The position numbers and the translations under genes are program-made. DNA of 64,000 nt from DSYU01 sp963827605 (GTDB taxonomy: Bacteria > Chloroflexota > Anaerolineae > Anaerolineales > Anaerolineaceae), in the NCBI GenBank assembly GCA_963827605.1, contig CAWHBK010000001.1, positions 1,178,001 through 1,242,000 on the forward strand, read 5' to 3'. The notes beneath the pieces were generated by a model, which saw only the letters and a program-made list of their open reading frames with translations, searched no databases and was not told the origin of the DNA. Shown here in pieces: positions 38,228 through 45,557 of this stretch. Numbering within the stretch: position 1 is the first letter of the stretch; each line of letters begins with the position of its first letter.

Positions 38228-39400
38228 ATGACCAACCCACTCCCTCCCGAAGACTCCCGCCTGCGCCGCTGGCGCCTGATTCTTGGCGGCGGCGAAGCCG
38301 ATGGCATCGACCTGTCCCTCAGCGGCGCGGATGCGCGCATGGACCACGCCCTGCAAGCACTCTACGAATCAGAGCGCAGCGGCGGGCTGGGCTCTTCCGC
38401 CCCTTATGTGGCACGCTGGCTGGGCGACATTCGCAGCTACTTCCCCGCCTCGATCGTGCGAGTCATGCAAAAAGATGCCCTTGAGCGCCTCAACCTGCGC
38501 CAGATGCTGCTACAGCCCGAGTTCCTCGAAGCCATTGAACCGGACGTTCACCTGGTCTCCACGCTCATTGCTCTCAACGGCGTGATGCCTGCCAGGACCC
38601 GCGAGACCGCCCGCCTGGTGGTGCGCAAAGTCGTTGAGGATCTGGAACGCCGCCTGGCCAACGCCACCCGCCAGGCCGTTTTAGGCGCCCTCAACCGCGC
38701 CGAGCGCAACCTGCGCCCGCGCTACAATGAGATCGACTGGCATAAGACCATCCAGGCCAACCTCAAGCATTACCAGCCCGCCTATCATACCCTCATCCCC
38801 GAACGGCTGATCGGCTATGGGCGCAAGCGCAGCACATCGCTCCCCCAACGCACCATCATCCTTTGCGTCGACCAGTCCGGGTCGATGGCCTCATCGGTCG
38901 TTTACACCGGCATCTTCGGCGCAGTGCTTGCTTCGCTGCGCGCCGTCCAGACCCACGTGGTCGCCTTCGATACCGCCGTCGCCGACCTGACCGAGCATCT
39001 CGCCGACCCGGTCGAGTTACTCTTCGGCACCCAGTTGGGCGGCGGCACCGATATTCGCCGCGCCCTGGCCTACTGCCAGGAGCTCGTCCAGCAGCCGCAC
39101 GACACCATTCTGGTGCTGATCAGCGACTTATACGAAGGCGGAAGCACCGGCGAGATGCTCAAGCGCGCCGCGGAACTGGTCCAGTCCGGAGTGCAGGTCA
39201 TCACCTTGTTAGCCTTGAGCGATTCCGGCCGCCCCTCCTATAATGAGACCATCGCAGCGGACCTGGCCGGGCTGGGCATCCCTGCTTTCGCCTGCACCCC
39301 CGACCTGTTCCCCGATCTGATGGCTGCCGCCATCCAGCGCCAGGACATCCGCCAGTGGGCCGCCCAAAACGATCTGGTCACCAACCGCGGAAGTGCATAA
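38228..39400 (+). CDS. VWA domain protein (MoxR partner)
   Basis: A 390-residue protein with a helical N-terminal half and a C-terminal von Willebrand A domain. The MIDAS motif is DQSGSMASS (Asp215, Ser217, Ser219), the Thr site is in GGGTDIRRAL, and the third Asp is in LVLISDLYEGG. In MoxR-VWA pairs the VWA protein binds the substrate through a metal ion while the ATPase remodels it. ATG 38228 is chosen; the frame extends upstream, but no ribosome site is there. This is the last gene of the five-gene module, 16 nt after DUF5682. Confidence 0.9.
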   Translation: MTNPLPPEDSRLRRWRLILGGGEADGIDLSLSGADARMDHALQALYESERSGGLGSSAPYVARWLGDIRSYFPASIVRVMQKDALERLNLRQMLLQPEFLEAIEPDVHLVSTLIALNGVMPARTRETARLVVRKVVEDLERRLANATRQAVLGALNRAERNLRPRYNEIDWHKTIQANLKHYQPAYHTLIPERLIGYGRKRSTSLPQRTIILCVDQSGSMASSVVYTGIFGAVLASLRAVQTHVVAFDTAVADLTEHLADPVELLFGTQLGGGTDIRRALAYCQELVQQPHDTILVLISDLYEGGSTGEMLKRAAELVQSGVQVITLLALSDSGRPSYNETIAADLAGLGIPAFACTPDLFPDLMAAAIQRQDIRQWAAQNDLVTNRGSA

Positions 39401-39426
39401 GCGCGGTACAATATTGCCTGATAACC

Positions 39427-40443
39427 ATGACCGACACCCTCCCCATTGGCAAACTCCCGGTTGAACTGCTGGCCCGCCTGCTCTCCCATGCGCCGGTCAA
39501 AGACCCGCGCGTGTTGTACGGCCCGGGCATCGGCCTCGACTGCGCCGTAATCGATCTTGGTGAGCGCTTGCTGGTCTTTAAATCCGACCCGATCACCTTC
39601 GCCGCCGCTGATATCGGCTGGTACGCCGTGCAGGTCAACGCCAACGATATCGCCACCACTGGCGCCACTCCGCGCTGGATGCTGGCCTGCCTGCTGCTGC
39701 CCGAAAACGACACCACTCCGGCCCGCGTCGAGGCCATCTTCGACCAGATCTACCGCGCCGCCGCCGAGCTGGATATTTCCATCGTTGGGGGGCACACCGA
39801 AATCACCTACGACCTGCACCGACCGGTGCTGGTTTGCACGCTGATCGGTGAAGTCGACCGCGAGCATCTGGTCGTCCCCGCCAACGTGCGCCCCGGCGAC
39901 CGCCTGCTGTTAACCAAAGGGGTCCCCATCGAAGGCACCGCGCTGCTTGCCCGCGAGTTTCCCCAGCGCCTCTCCGGCGTACTCAACCCCGCCGAGCTAG
40001 AAGAAGCCCGCCAATATCTCTACAAACCAGGCATCAGCGTGGTTCAGGATGCGCGCATCGCCGTGCGCGCCGGACGCATTCACGCCATGCACGACCCTAC
40101 CGAGGGCGGGCTGGCCGGCGCGCTGTGGGAGCTTTCCGATGCCAGTGCCAAACACCTGGTCGTCGACCCGGCAGCTGTGCTGGTTCCGGATCTTTCCAGG
40201 CGCGTATGCGCCGCCTTTGGATTGGATCCGCTGGCAACCATTGCCTCCGGCGCGCTGCTGATGGCCGTCGCCGCTGATGACGCACTTGCGATTAGCGCCG
40301 CGCTGCGAGCGCAAGGCATCGCCTGTAGTGAAATAGGCCGGGTAGCAGACGGCCCGGCCGGGGTCTGGCAGGCGGATGGAAAGGCCTTCCCTCGCCCAGC
40401 CCGCGACGACATCGCCCGGGTATACGAGGGAAGCGCCTCATAA
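39427..40443 (+). CDS. HypE-like / AIR synthase-related protein
   Basis: A 338-residue protein of the PurM/HypE/SelD/ThiL superfamily, ATP-using enzymes that dimerise. The ATP-binding N-terminal domain has GPGIGLDCAVIDLG and VQVNANDIATTGATPRWML, closely matching HypE and archaeal HypE-like proteins. GGHTEITYD follows, and the C-terminal domain has MHDPTEGGLAGALWEL. A HypE of hydrogenase maturation normally ends in a conserved Cys, which is absent here (ends YEGSAS), and no hyp or hydrogenase genes are in the window. It is therefore a HypE-like paralogue of unknown substrate. It follows the VWA gene by 26 nt and may be co-transcribed with that module. Confidence 0.8.
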   Translation: MTDTLPIGKLPVELLARLLSHAPVKDPRVLYGPGIGLDCAVIDLGERLLVFKSDPITFAAADIGWYAVQVNANDIATTGATPRWMLACLLLPENDTTPARVEAIFDQIYRAAAELDISIVGGHTEITYDLHRPVLVCTLIGEVDREHLVVPANVRPGDRLLLTKGVPIEGTALLAREFPQRLSGVLNPAELEEARQYLYKPGISVVQDARIAVRAGRIHAMHDPTEGGLAGALWELSDASAKHLVVDPAAVLVPDLSRRVCAAFGLDPLATIASGALLMAVAADDALAISAALRAQGIACSEIGRVADGPAGVWQADGKAFPRPARDDIARVYEGSAS

Positions 40444-40474
40444 AACAGCGGCTGTCCGGGAAATTCCCCGGATA

Positions 40475-40852
40475 TCAGTCCCTCATCTCGTTGTGCAGCG
40501 CCACGTTCAGCACCATCCCAACGACACTGACAATCAGCGCGCCCAGGAAGGCCGGGATAAAACCAGCCACGGTAAAGCCCACCCCAAAGCTGCTGCCGAT
40601 CAGACCGGTCAGGTAGAACAGCAGGGTATTGATCAGCAGGATCCCCAAACCCAGGGTCAGGATAATCACCGGGCAGCCCAGCCCAACGATGATCGGCCGC
40701 AGCACCGCGTTGATAAGGCTAAAAATCAGCCCCAGCACCAGGTAATTCACCCACACATTCCCCTGCGCCTCAATCCCATGCCCCCGCATGATGGCAATTG
40801 CCGCGAAAAAAGCGACGGCGTTGATCAAAACTTGGATGACAAATTTCTTCAA
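40475..40852 (-). CDS. phage holin family 4/YvlD-like membrane protein
   Basis: A 125-residue protein with four membrane spans. The segment WVNYLVLGLIFSLINAVLRPII is diagnostic for the YvlD/Mycobacterial 4-TM holin-superfamily proteins, which are mostly chromosomal membrane proteins of unknown function, often linked to envelope-stress operons. There is no phage context here. A short charged tail (HNEMRD) follows the last span. It converges with the HypE-like gene and is divergent from the thioredoxin gene. Confidence 0.8.
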   Translation of the reverse strand: MKKFVIQVLINAVAFFAAIAIMRGHGIEAQGNVWVNYLVLGLIFSLINAVLRPIIVGLGCPVIILTLGLGILLINTLLFYLTGLIGSSFGVGFTVAGFIPAFLGALIVSVVGMVLNVALHNEMRD

Positions 40853-40931
40853 GGTTGTTCGTCCTTATACTTGCCACTTTTATAAGATTAAGCTTATTCT
40901 ACAATAATATACGGACGAACCGGCATAAAGG

Positions 40932-40972
40932 TGCAATGGACTGCGGTGATGATACCGCCGCAGTCCATTGCA
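40932..40972. promoter_or_regulatory. perfect 15-bp hairpin in a divergent spacer
   Basis: TGCAATGGACTGCGG (40932-40946) and CCGCAGTCCATTGCA (40958-40972) are perfectly complementary with an 11-nt loop. It lies between divergent genes, so a terminator role is unlikely; no T-tract follows on either strand. It may be an operator, a small RNA or an RNA leader element. The other part of the 243-bp spacer shows only an AGGAGG ribosome site for the plus-strand gene. Confidence 0.4.
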
Positions 40973-41095
40973 TGGATTTTATCCATTTCTGAACCGGACG
41001 AGAAACACGTAAGACTTTCGTAAGCATTTCTTCCGCGCGTTGTAAGGGCTTTGCGTTATCCTGTTGAAAACGGAGGATCTTTTTAGGAGGTAAAA

Positions 41096-41683
41096 TTGAA
41101 CTCAAAATGGTTTGCACTGATCGCGGTTTTTCTGCTCCTGGCAGCCTGTTCGCCCATCCGGTTCTCGGGTTCCACCCAGGGCCAGCAAAACGCCACATCG
41201 CGCACCGCGGACCCCACCCGCTCCAGCCTGCCCGACCGCGGGCCTGCTCCTGAGCTGGAAAACAAGGTCTGGATCAACACCGACCAGCCGCTGCGTCTGC
41301 AAGATTTACACGGCAAGGTGGTTCTTTTGGAGATGTGGACGTTTGACTGCATCAACTGCCGCAACGTCATCCCGTATGTGCGCGGCTGGTATCAAAAGTA
41401 CAGTCAGCAGGGCCTGGTAGTGATTGGCAACCACTACCCCGAGTTTGGTTACGAAAAAGACCTGGACAACCTCAAGAAAGCCGTCCAGCGCCTGGATGTG
41501 CCCTACCCGGTCGCCCAGGACAACGATGGCAAAACCTGGAACGCGTACAGCAACCGCTACTGGCCCACGGCATATCTGATTGACAAACGCGGGCACATCC
41601 GTCTTATCCAGATCGGCGAAGGCAGCTACGAGCATACCGAAGCCGCCATCCAGGAATTATTGGCCGAATCGTATGCACAGTGA
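41096..41683 (+). CDS. TlpA/thioredoxin-like lipoprotein
   Basis: A 195-residue extracytoplasmic lipoprotein. The signal peptide ends LLAAC (Cys18), then a Ser/Thr-rich linker, then a thioredoxin fold with active-site Cys85 and Cys88 in WTFDCINCRN and the cis-Pro region YWPTAYLIDKRG. The start is a TTG at 41096, as AGGAGG is directly upstream and no better codon is nearby. It lies 7 nt before msrP, suggesting it takes part in delivering reducing power or protecting thiols for the same envelope repair system. Confidence 0.85.
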   Translation: MNSKWFALIAVFLLLAACSPIRFSGSTQGQQNATSRTADPTRSSLPDRGPAPELENKVWINTDQPLRLQDLHGKVVLLEMWTFDCINCRNVIPYVRGWYQKYSQQGLVVIGNHYPEFGYEKDLDNLKKAVQRLDVPYPVAQDNDGKTWNAYSNRYWPTAYLIDKRGHIRLIQIGEGSYEHTEAAIQELLAESYAQ

Positions 41684-41690
41684 GGAACCT

Positions 41691-42674
41691 ATGCGCAAGA
41701 ACAAATTTGTTTCCGGTATCCCTTCTTCCGAAATAACCCCCGAATCCATCTACCTCTCCCGCAGGCGCTTCATGAAAGTCGCCGGAGTGAGCGCGGCCGC
41801 GGCTTTTCTGGCTGCCTGTTCCACCCCGGATCGCCAGGAACCATCCCCCACGCAAACCGGGCAGAACGCCACTCAAACCCCGGCAGCCAACGGCCAGTCC
41901 GGGCCAAACCAAGACGAGTTGGGCAGCCCGGCCAATACCTTTGAAGCCATCACCAACTACAACAACTACTATGAGTTTTCGCAGCGCAAAGAGATGGTGG
42001 CCGTCATGGCCAAGAAATTTGTCACCTCCCCCTGGCAGGTAGAGGTGAGCGGACTGGTGCACAAGCCAAAGACCTTTGGCCTGGAAGAACTGTTGAAGTT
42101 CCCCCAGGAAGAGCGCGTCTACCGCCTGCGCTGCGTGGAAGGCTGGTCCATGGTGATCCCCTGGACCGGATTCCGGGTTGCCGAGCTGTTAAAAGCCGTT
42201 GAGCCCATGGGCAGCGCTCGCTATCTGCGCTTTACGACTGCAAATCTCCCCGAGCAGATGCCCGGCCTGGAAAACCGGCTCTTCCCCTGGCCGTACACCG
42301 AAGGCCTGCGCTTGGATGAAGCCATGAACGACCTGGCTCTGCTGGTCACCGGCCTGTATGGCAAGCCGCTGCCAAGTCAGGATGGCGCGCCCGTCCGCCT
42401 GGCGGTGCCCTGGAAATACGGCTTCAAAAGCGGCAAAGCCCTGGTAAAGATTGAACTGGTCGCCGAACAGCCGTCTACATTCTGGTCGACCATTACCTCG
42501 GTTGAATACGGCTTCTACGCCAACGTCAACCCGGATGTCCCCCACCCGCGCTGGTCGCAGTCCACCGAGCGGCGCATCGGTGAAATCAGCCGCCGCAAAA
42601 CGCTCCTGTTCAACGGGTACGCCGAACAGGTTGGGCAGTTATACAGCGGCATGGATCTCGCGAAGAATTATTGA
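41691..42674 (+). CDS. msrP: protein-methionine-sulfoxide reductase catalytic subunit MsrP
   Basis: A molybdoenzyme of 327 residues that reduces methionine sulfoxide in envelope proteins. It carries a twin-arginine signal (SRRRFMKVA at 23-31) with a lipobox-like LAACS after it, and an unusually long Thr/Gln/Asn-rich linker. The oxidoreductase molybdopterin domain has YRLRCVEGWSMVIPW with Cys148 as the Mo ligand, and GAPVRLAVPWKYGFKSGK near the C-terminus. Start ATG 41691 is preceded by GAGGAA. It is followed 10 nt later by msrQ, its heme partner. Confidence 0.92.
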   Translation: MRKNKFVSGIPSSEITPESIYLSRRRFMKVAGVSAAAAFLAACSTPDRQEPSPTQTGQNATQTPAANGQSGPNQDELGSPANTFEAITNYNNYYEFSQRKEMVAVMAKKFVTSPWQVEVSGLVHKPKTFGLEELLKFPQEERVYRLRCVEGWSMVIPWTGFRVAELLKAVEPMGSARYLRFTTANLPEQMPGLENRLFPWPYTEGLRLDEAMNDLALLVTGLYGKPLPSQDGAPVRLAVPWKYGFKSGKALVKIELVAEQPSTFWSTITSVEYGFYANVNPDVPHPRWSQSTERRIGEISRRKTLLFNGYAEQVGQLYSGMDLAKNY

Positions 42675-42684
42675 GGAATTTATC

Positions 42685-43386
42685 ATGCCGAAAATTGTTC
42701 AGCGAAAATTCTCCCTGGTGCTGCGCATCGCTACCCATATTGGCGCGCTCCTCCCCCTGCTGGTATTGGTTTTGGATTTCCAAAACCACCGCCTGACGGA
42801 AAACCCCATCCAGGCCGCCGAGCAGCGCACCGGGACCATTGCCCTGGTGCTGCTGCTGCTTTCCCTGGCTTGCACCCCGCTGAATACGCTCTTCCGCTTT
42901 TCCTGGGCCATCCAGCGGCGCAGAGCACTGGGCCTGTACGCCTTCTTCTACGCCAGCCTGCACCTGTTCATTTTCACTGTGGTGGATTACGGTCTGGACT
43001 GGTCTACGCTCTGGCAAATGCTGTCCGAAAAGCGCTACATCGTGGTCGGCCTGGCAGCCTTCACCATCCTGGTTGCGCTGGCTGCCACTTCCTTCCGCCG
43101 CTCGATGAAACGCATGGGCAAGAGTTGGAAACGCCTGCACCAGCTGGTTTACCTGGCCGGCGCGCTCGTTATCCTCCATTTTGCCTGGGTCGTCAAAGGC
43201 AACGTTACCAGTCTGAACGGAGACGTGCTGCGCCCCGTGCTTTATGGCGCCGCCCTGGCGCTGCTGCTGGCCATGCGCATCCCGGCTGTCCGCAAGGCTA
43301 TCGTCCGCGCCCGCCAGCAGATTCTCACACGTCCGCCCACCCAACGCCCGCGCGCTTCCACCCATCTGATGATCGACAAACCGTGA
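42685..43386 (+). CDS. msrQ: heme-binding membrane subunit MsrQ
   Basis: A 233-residue membrane protein of the ferric-reductase-like YedZ family that passes electrons from the quinone pool to MsrP. About six spans are visible. Candidate heme ligands are the histidines in YAFFYASLHLFIFTV, KRLHQLVYLAG and LVILHFAWVVKG, matching the family pattern. Start ATG 42685 with GAGGAATTT upstream. It comes directly after msrP, and a two-component pair follows, which could control the group. Confidence 0.92.
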   Translation: MPKIVQRKFSLVLRIATHIGALLPLLVLVLDFQNHRLTENPIQAAEQRTGTIALVLLLLSLACTPLNTLFRFSWAIQRRRALGLYAFFYASLHLFIFTVVDYGLDWSTLWQMLSEKRYIVVGLAAFTILVALAATSFRRSMKRMGKSWKRLHQLVYLAGALVILHFAWVVKGNVTSLNGDVLRPVLYGAALALLLAMRIPAVRKAIVRARQQILTRPPTQRPRASTHLMIDKP

Positions 43387-43508
43387 TCCCCCATCTTTCC
43401 TCATCCCACAGGACTCCTTACGGTTTCACCATTCCCTTCCCCCGGAAAAGCGTTAAGATTATGATCAATAATGAAAAGTTGTTTGAAAAGCAGAAATCTG
43501 GAGAAAGC

Positions 43509-44210
43509 ATGAGCGAGAATCAAATCCTGGTCATCGAGGATGAGCCCAGCGTGGGGGAAGTGGTTAGCCTGTACTTGCGCCGGGCGGGATATACCGTCAC
43601 CCTGGTACGGGACGGCAAAACTGCCCTGACCACCCTTGAGCGGCAGACCTCGCGGCAGATGCCGGTGCTCGTGATCTTGGATCTGATGCTGCCAGGAGCA
43701 GACGGTTGGGAGATCACCCGCTGGCTGCGCGAACGCAGCGATGTACCTATTATCATGCTGACCGCCCGCCGAGAGGAAACGGACCGGATTGCCGGGCTGG
43801 AAATGGGCGCGGACGATTACGTGGTGAAACCCTTCAGCCCGCAGGAACTGGTCAGCCGGGTTCGCGCGGTGATGCGAAGGGTGCGCCCCGGGCAGACGGA
43901 TGCCCTGGAACAGCCGCTTGTCTTCGCAGATCTGCATATCGACCCCAATACCCGCCTGGTAACCGTGAGCGGCGAAGAAAAAACACTCACCGTTAAAGAG
44001 TTTGATCTGCTATGGCTGCTGGCCCTTCACCCCCGCCAGGTTTTCACCCGCGACCAGCTGCTCGAGCGCATCTGGGGCCTGGCAGACTACATCGACCCAG
44101 GCACGGTCACGGTGCATATCCGCCGCCTGCGCGAGAAAATTGAAAGCGATTCCTCCAACCCGCGCCACCTGCAAACCGTGTGGGGCGTGGGCTATAAATT
44201 TGAGCCTTGA
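43509..44210 (+). CDS. OmpR-family response regulator
   Basis: A 233-residue transcription regulator. The receiver domain (1-120) has acidic residues ED at 10-11, phosphorylated Asp58 in LVILDLMLPG, Thr85 and Lys107 in YVVKPFSPQEL. The C-terminal winged-helix DNA-binding domain (about 135-233) includes VKEFDLLWLLALHPRQVFTR and GTVTVHIRRLREKIE. GGAGAAAGC places the start at 43509, rather than at the longer in-frame ATG 43461. The partner kinase gene begins 8 nt after its stop. Confidence 0.95.
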   Translation: MSENQILVIEDEPSVGEVVSLYLRRAGYTVTLVRDGKTALTTLERQTSRQMPVLVILDLMLPGADGWEITRWLRERSDVPIIMLTARREETDRIAGLEMGADDYVVKPFSPQELVSRVRAVMRRVRPGQTDALEQPLVFADLHIDPNTRLVTVSGEEKTLTVKEFDLLWLLALHPRQVFTRDQLLERIWGLADYIDPGTVTVHIRRLREKIESDSSNPRHLQTVWGVGYKFEP

Positions 44211-44218
44211 GTGTCACA

Positions 44219-45478
44219 ATGACCATCATCCAGAAAGGTCCAACGGTAAACTTGCTGCGTTTTTTCCTCGGCGTAGCGCTGGCCTTTGGGCTGGCGCTGG
44301 GATTGTTCACCCTGCTGCTGCGCCCGCCTCTGACTGATTTTTCGTTCATGCTGCAATTGATGACCGGCACAGCGCTGGTATCCCTGGTGGCGGCTTATGC
44401 TGCCTACCGGGCCGGCTGGATCAGCCGCACGCCCAACCTGCGCTGGACGCTAATGGGCGGCTACGCCTTCTCCGGGCTGCTTATCTTCCTTAACATTGGG
44501 GTAATTGCCTGGCAAATGTTCGCCAGCCAGCATGATCTGATGCTGGCTACTGTGCTGTTAGTATTTTCTACCGGGATTGCCATGTCGCTGGGCTTTTTCC
44601 TATCCGCCGCGCTTACCGAACGGATGCAGGCGCTGGAAGAAGCCGCCCGGTCGATTGCCGCCGGGCAGCTAGGCACGCGCGTGGTGGTCGATGGACAGGA
44701 TGAGCTGGCGCAGCTGGCCGCTACCTTTAACCAGATGGCCGGCCAGCTCCAGGTCACCGAGCACAAGCAAAAGGAGCTGGACCGGCTGCGCCGCGACCTG
44801 GTTGCATGGGTAGGCCACGATCTGCGCACGCCGCTTACCTCCATCCGCGCCATCCTGGAAGCGCTGTCGGATGGTCTGGTGGAAGACCCGGCCACCACGC
44901 AGCGCTACTTGCATACCGCGCAGCAGGATGTGCTGGCCCTTTCACACCTGATCGATGATCTGTTCGAGCTGTCCCAGATGGAAGCCGGCGGGCTGCGCCT
45001 GGACATCCAACCCAATGCCATCACCGACCTGATCTCCGATACCCTGGAGAGCTTTTCCGCGCTTGCTGCTCGCCAGGAAGTAACCCTGAATGGGCAGGTT
45101 GCCCCAGGGACAGATCCAGCCCGCTTTGATGCCCGGCGCATTGGTCAGGTATTGTACAACCTGGTCGGGAATGCCATGCGCCACACGCCACCCGGCGGGC
45201 AGGTGAAGATCAGCGCCCGGCGCAAATCCGGCACGCTGCAAGTTGAAGTTCGCGACACCGGCGAAGGCATCCGCCCGGAAGATCTGCCGCACGTTTTTGA
45301 CCAGTTCTACCGCGGAGAAAAATCACGCAGCCGCGCGACGGGTGGCGCTGGGCTGGGCCTGGCTATCGCCCGCGGCATTGTGGAGGCGCATGGTGGTAGG
45401 ATCTGGGTGGAAAGCGAGCCTGGGAAAGGGGCTGCTTTTAATTTCACAATTAATGACCATGCAAATTTTATCCATTAG
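44219..45478 (+). CDS. sensor histidine kinase
   Basis: A 419-residue kinase with four membrane spans in the first 130 residues and no large external domain, so it probably senses membrane or redox state. A HAMP domain (about 128-181) precedes the H-box with phospho-acceptor His200 in VGHDLRTPLTSIR. The ATPase domain shows the N-box NLVGNAMRHTPPG, G1 DTGEGIRPEDLPHVFDQFYRG and G2 GAGLGLAIARGIVEAHGG. It pairs with the response regulator just upstream. The start could also be GTG 44213. A strong terminator follows. Confidence 0.93.
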   Translation: MTIIQKGPTVNLLRFFLGVALAFGLALGLFTLLLRPPLTDFSFMLQLMTGTALVSLVAAYAAYRAGWISRTPNLRWTLMGGYAFSGLLIFLNIGVIAWQMFASQHDLMLATVLLVFSTGIAMSLGFFLSAALTERMQALEEAARSIAAGQLGTRVVVDGQDELAQLAATFNQMAGQLQVTEHKQKELDRLRRDLVAWVGHDLRTPLTSIRAILEALSDGLVEDPATTQRYLHTAQQDVLALSHLIDDLFELSQMEAGGLRLDIQPNAITDLISDTLESFSALAARQEVTLNGQVAPGTDPARFDARRIGQVLYNLVGNAMRHTPPGGQVKISARRKSGTLQVEVRDTGEGIRPEDLPHVFDQFYRGEKSRSRATGGAGLGLAIARGIVEAHGGRIWVESEPGKGAAFNFTINDHANFIH

Positions 45479-45510
45479 CCCTACCATTCAAGAGCAATAA
45501 GGATACAAAG

Positions 45511-45557
45511 AAGGAGGAGGGTTTTGGACCGCTATATAGTCCAAAACCCTCCTCCTT
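45511..45557. terminator. bidirectional terminator with 19-bp perfect stem
   Basis: AAGGAGGAGGGTTTTGGAC (45511-45529) pairs perfectly with its complement at 45539-45557 around a 9-nt loop. It serves the histidine kinase gene on the plus strand. It also overlaps the stop codon of the convergent DHA2 exporter gene on the minus strand. Confidence 0.8.

Noticed and set aside
40475..40852. Prophage remnant based on the holin-family protein
   Set aside because: The YvlD-like family is mostly chromosomal, and no other phage gene, integrase or attachment site is nearby.
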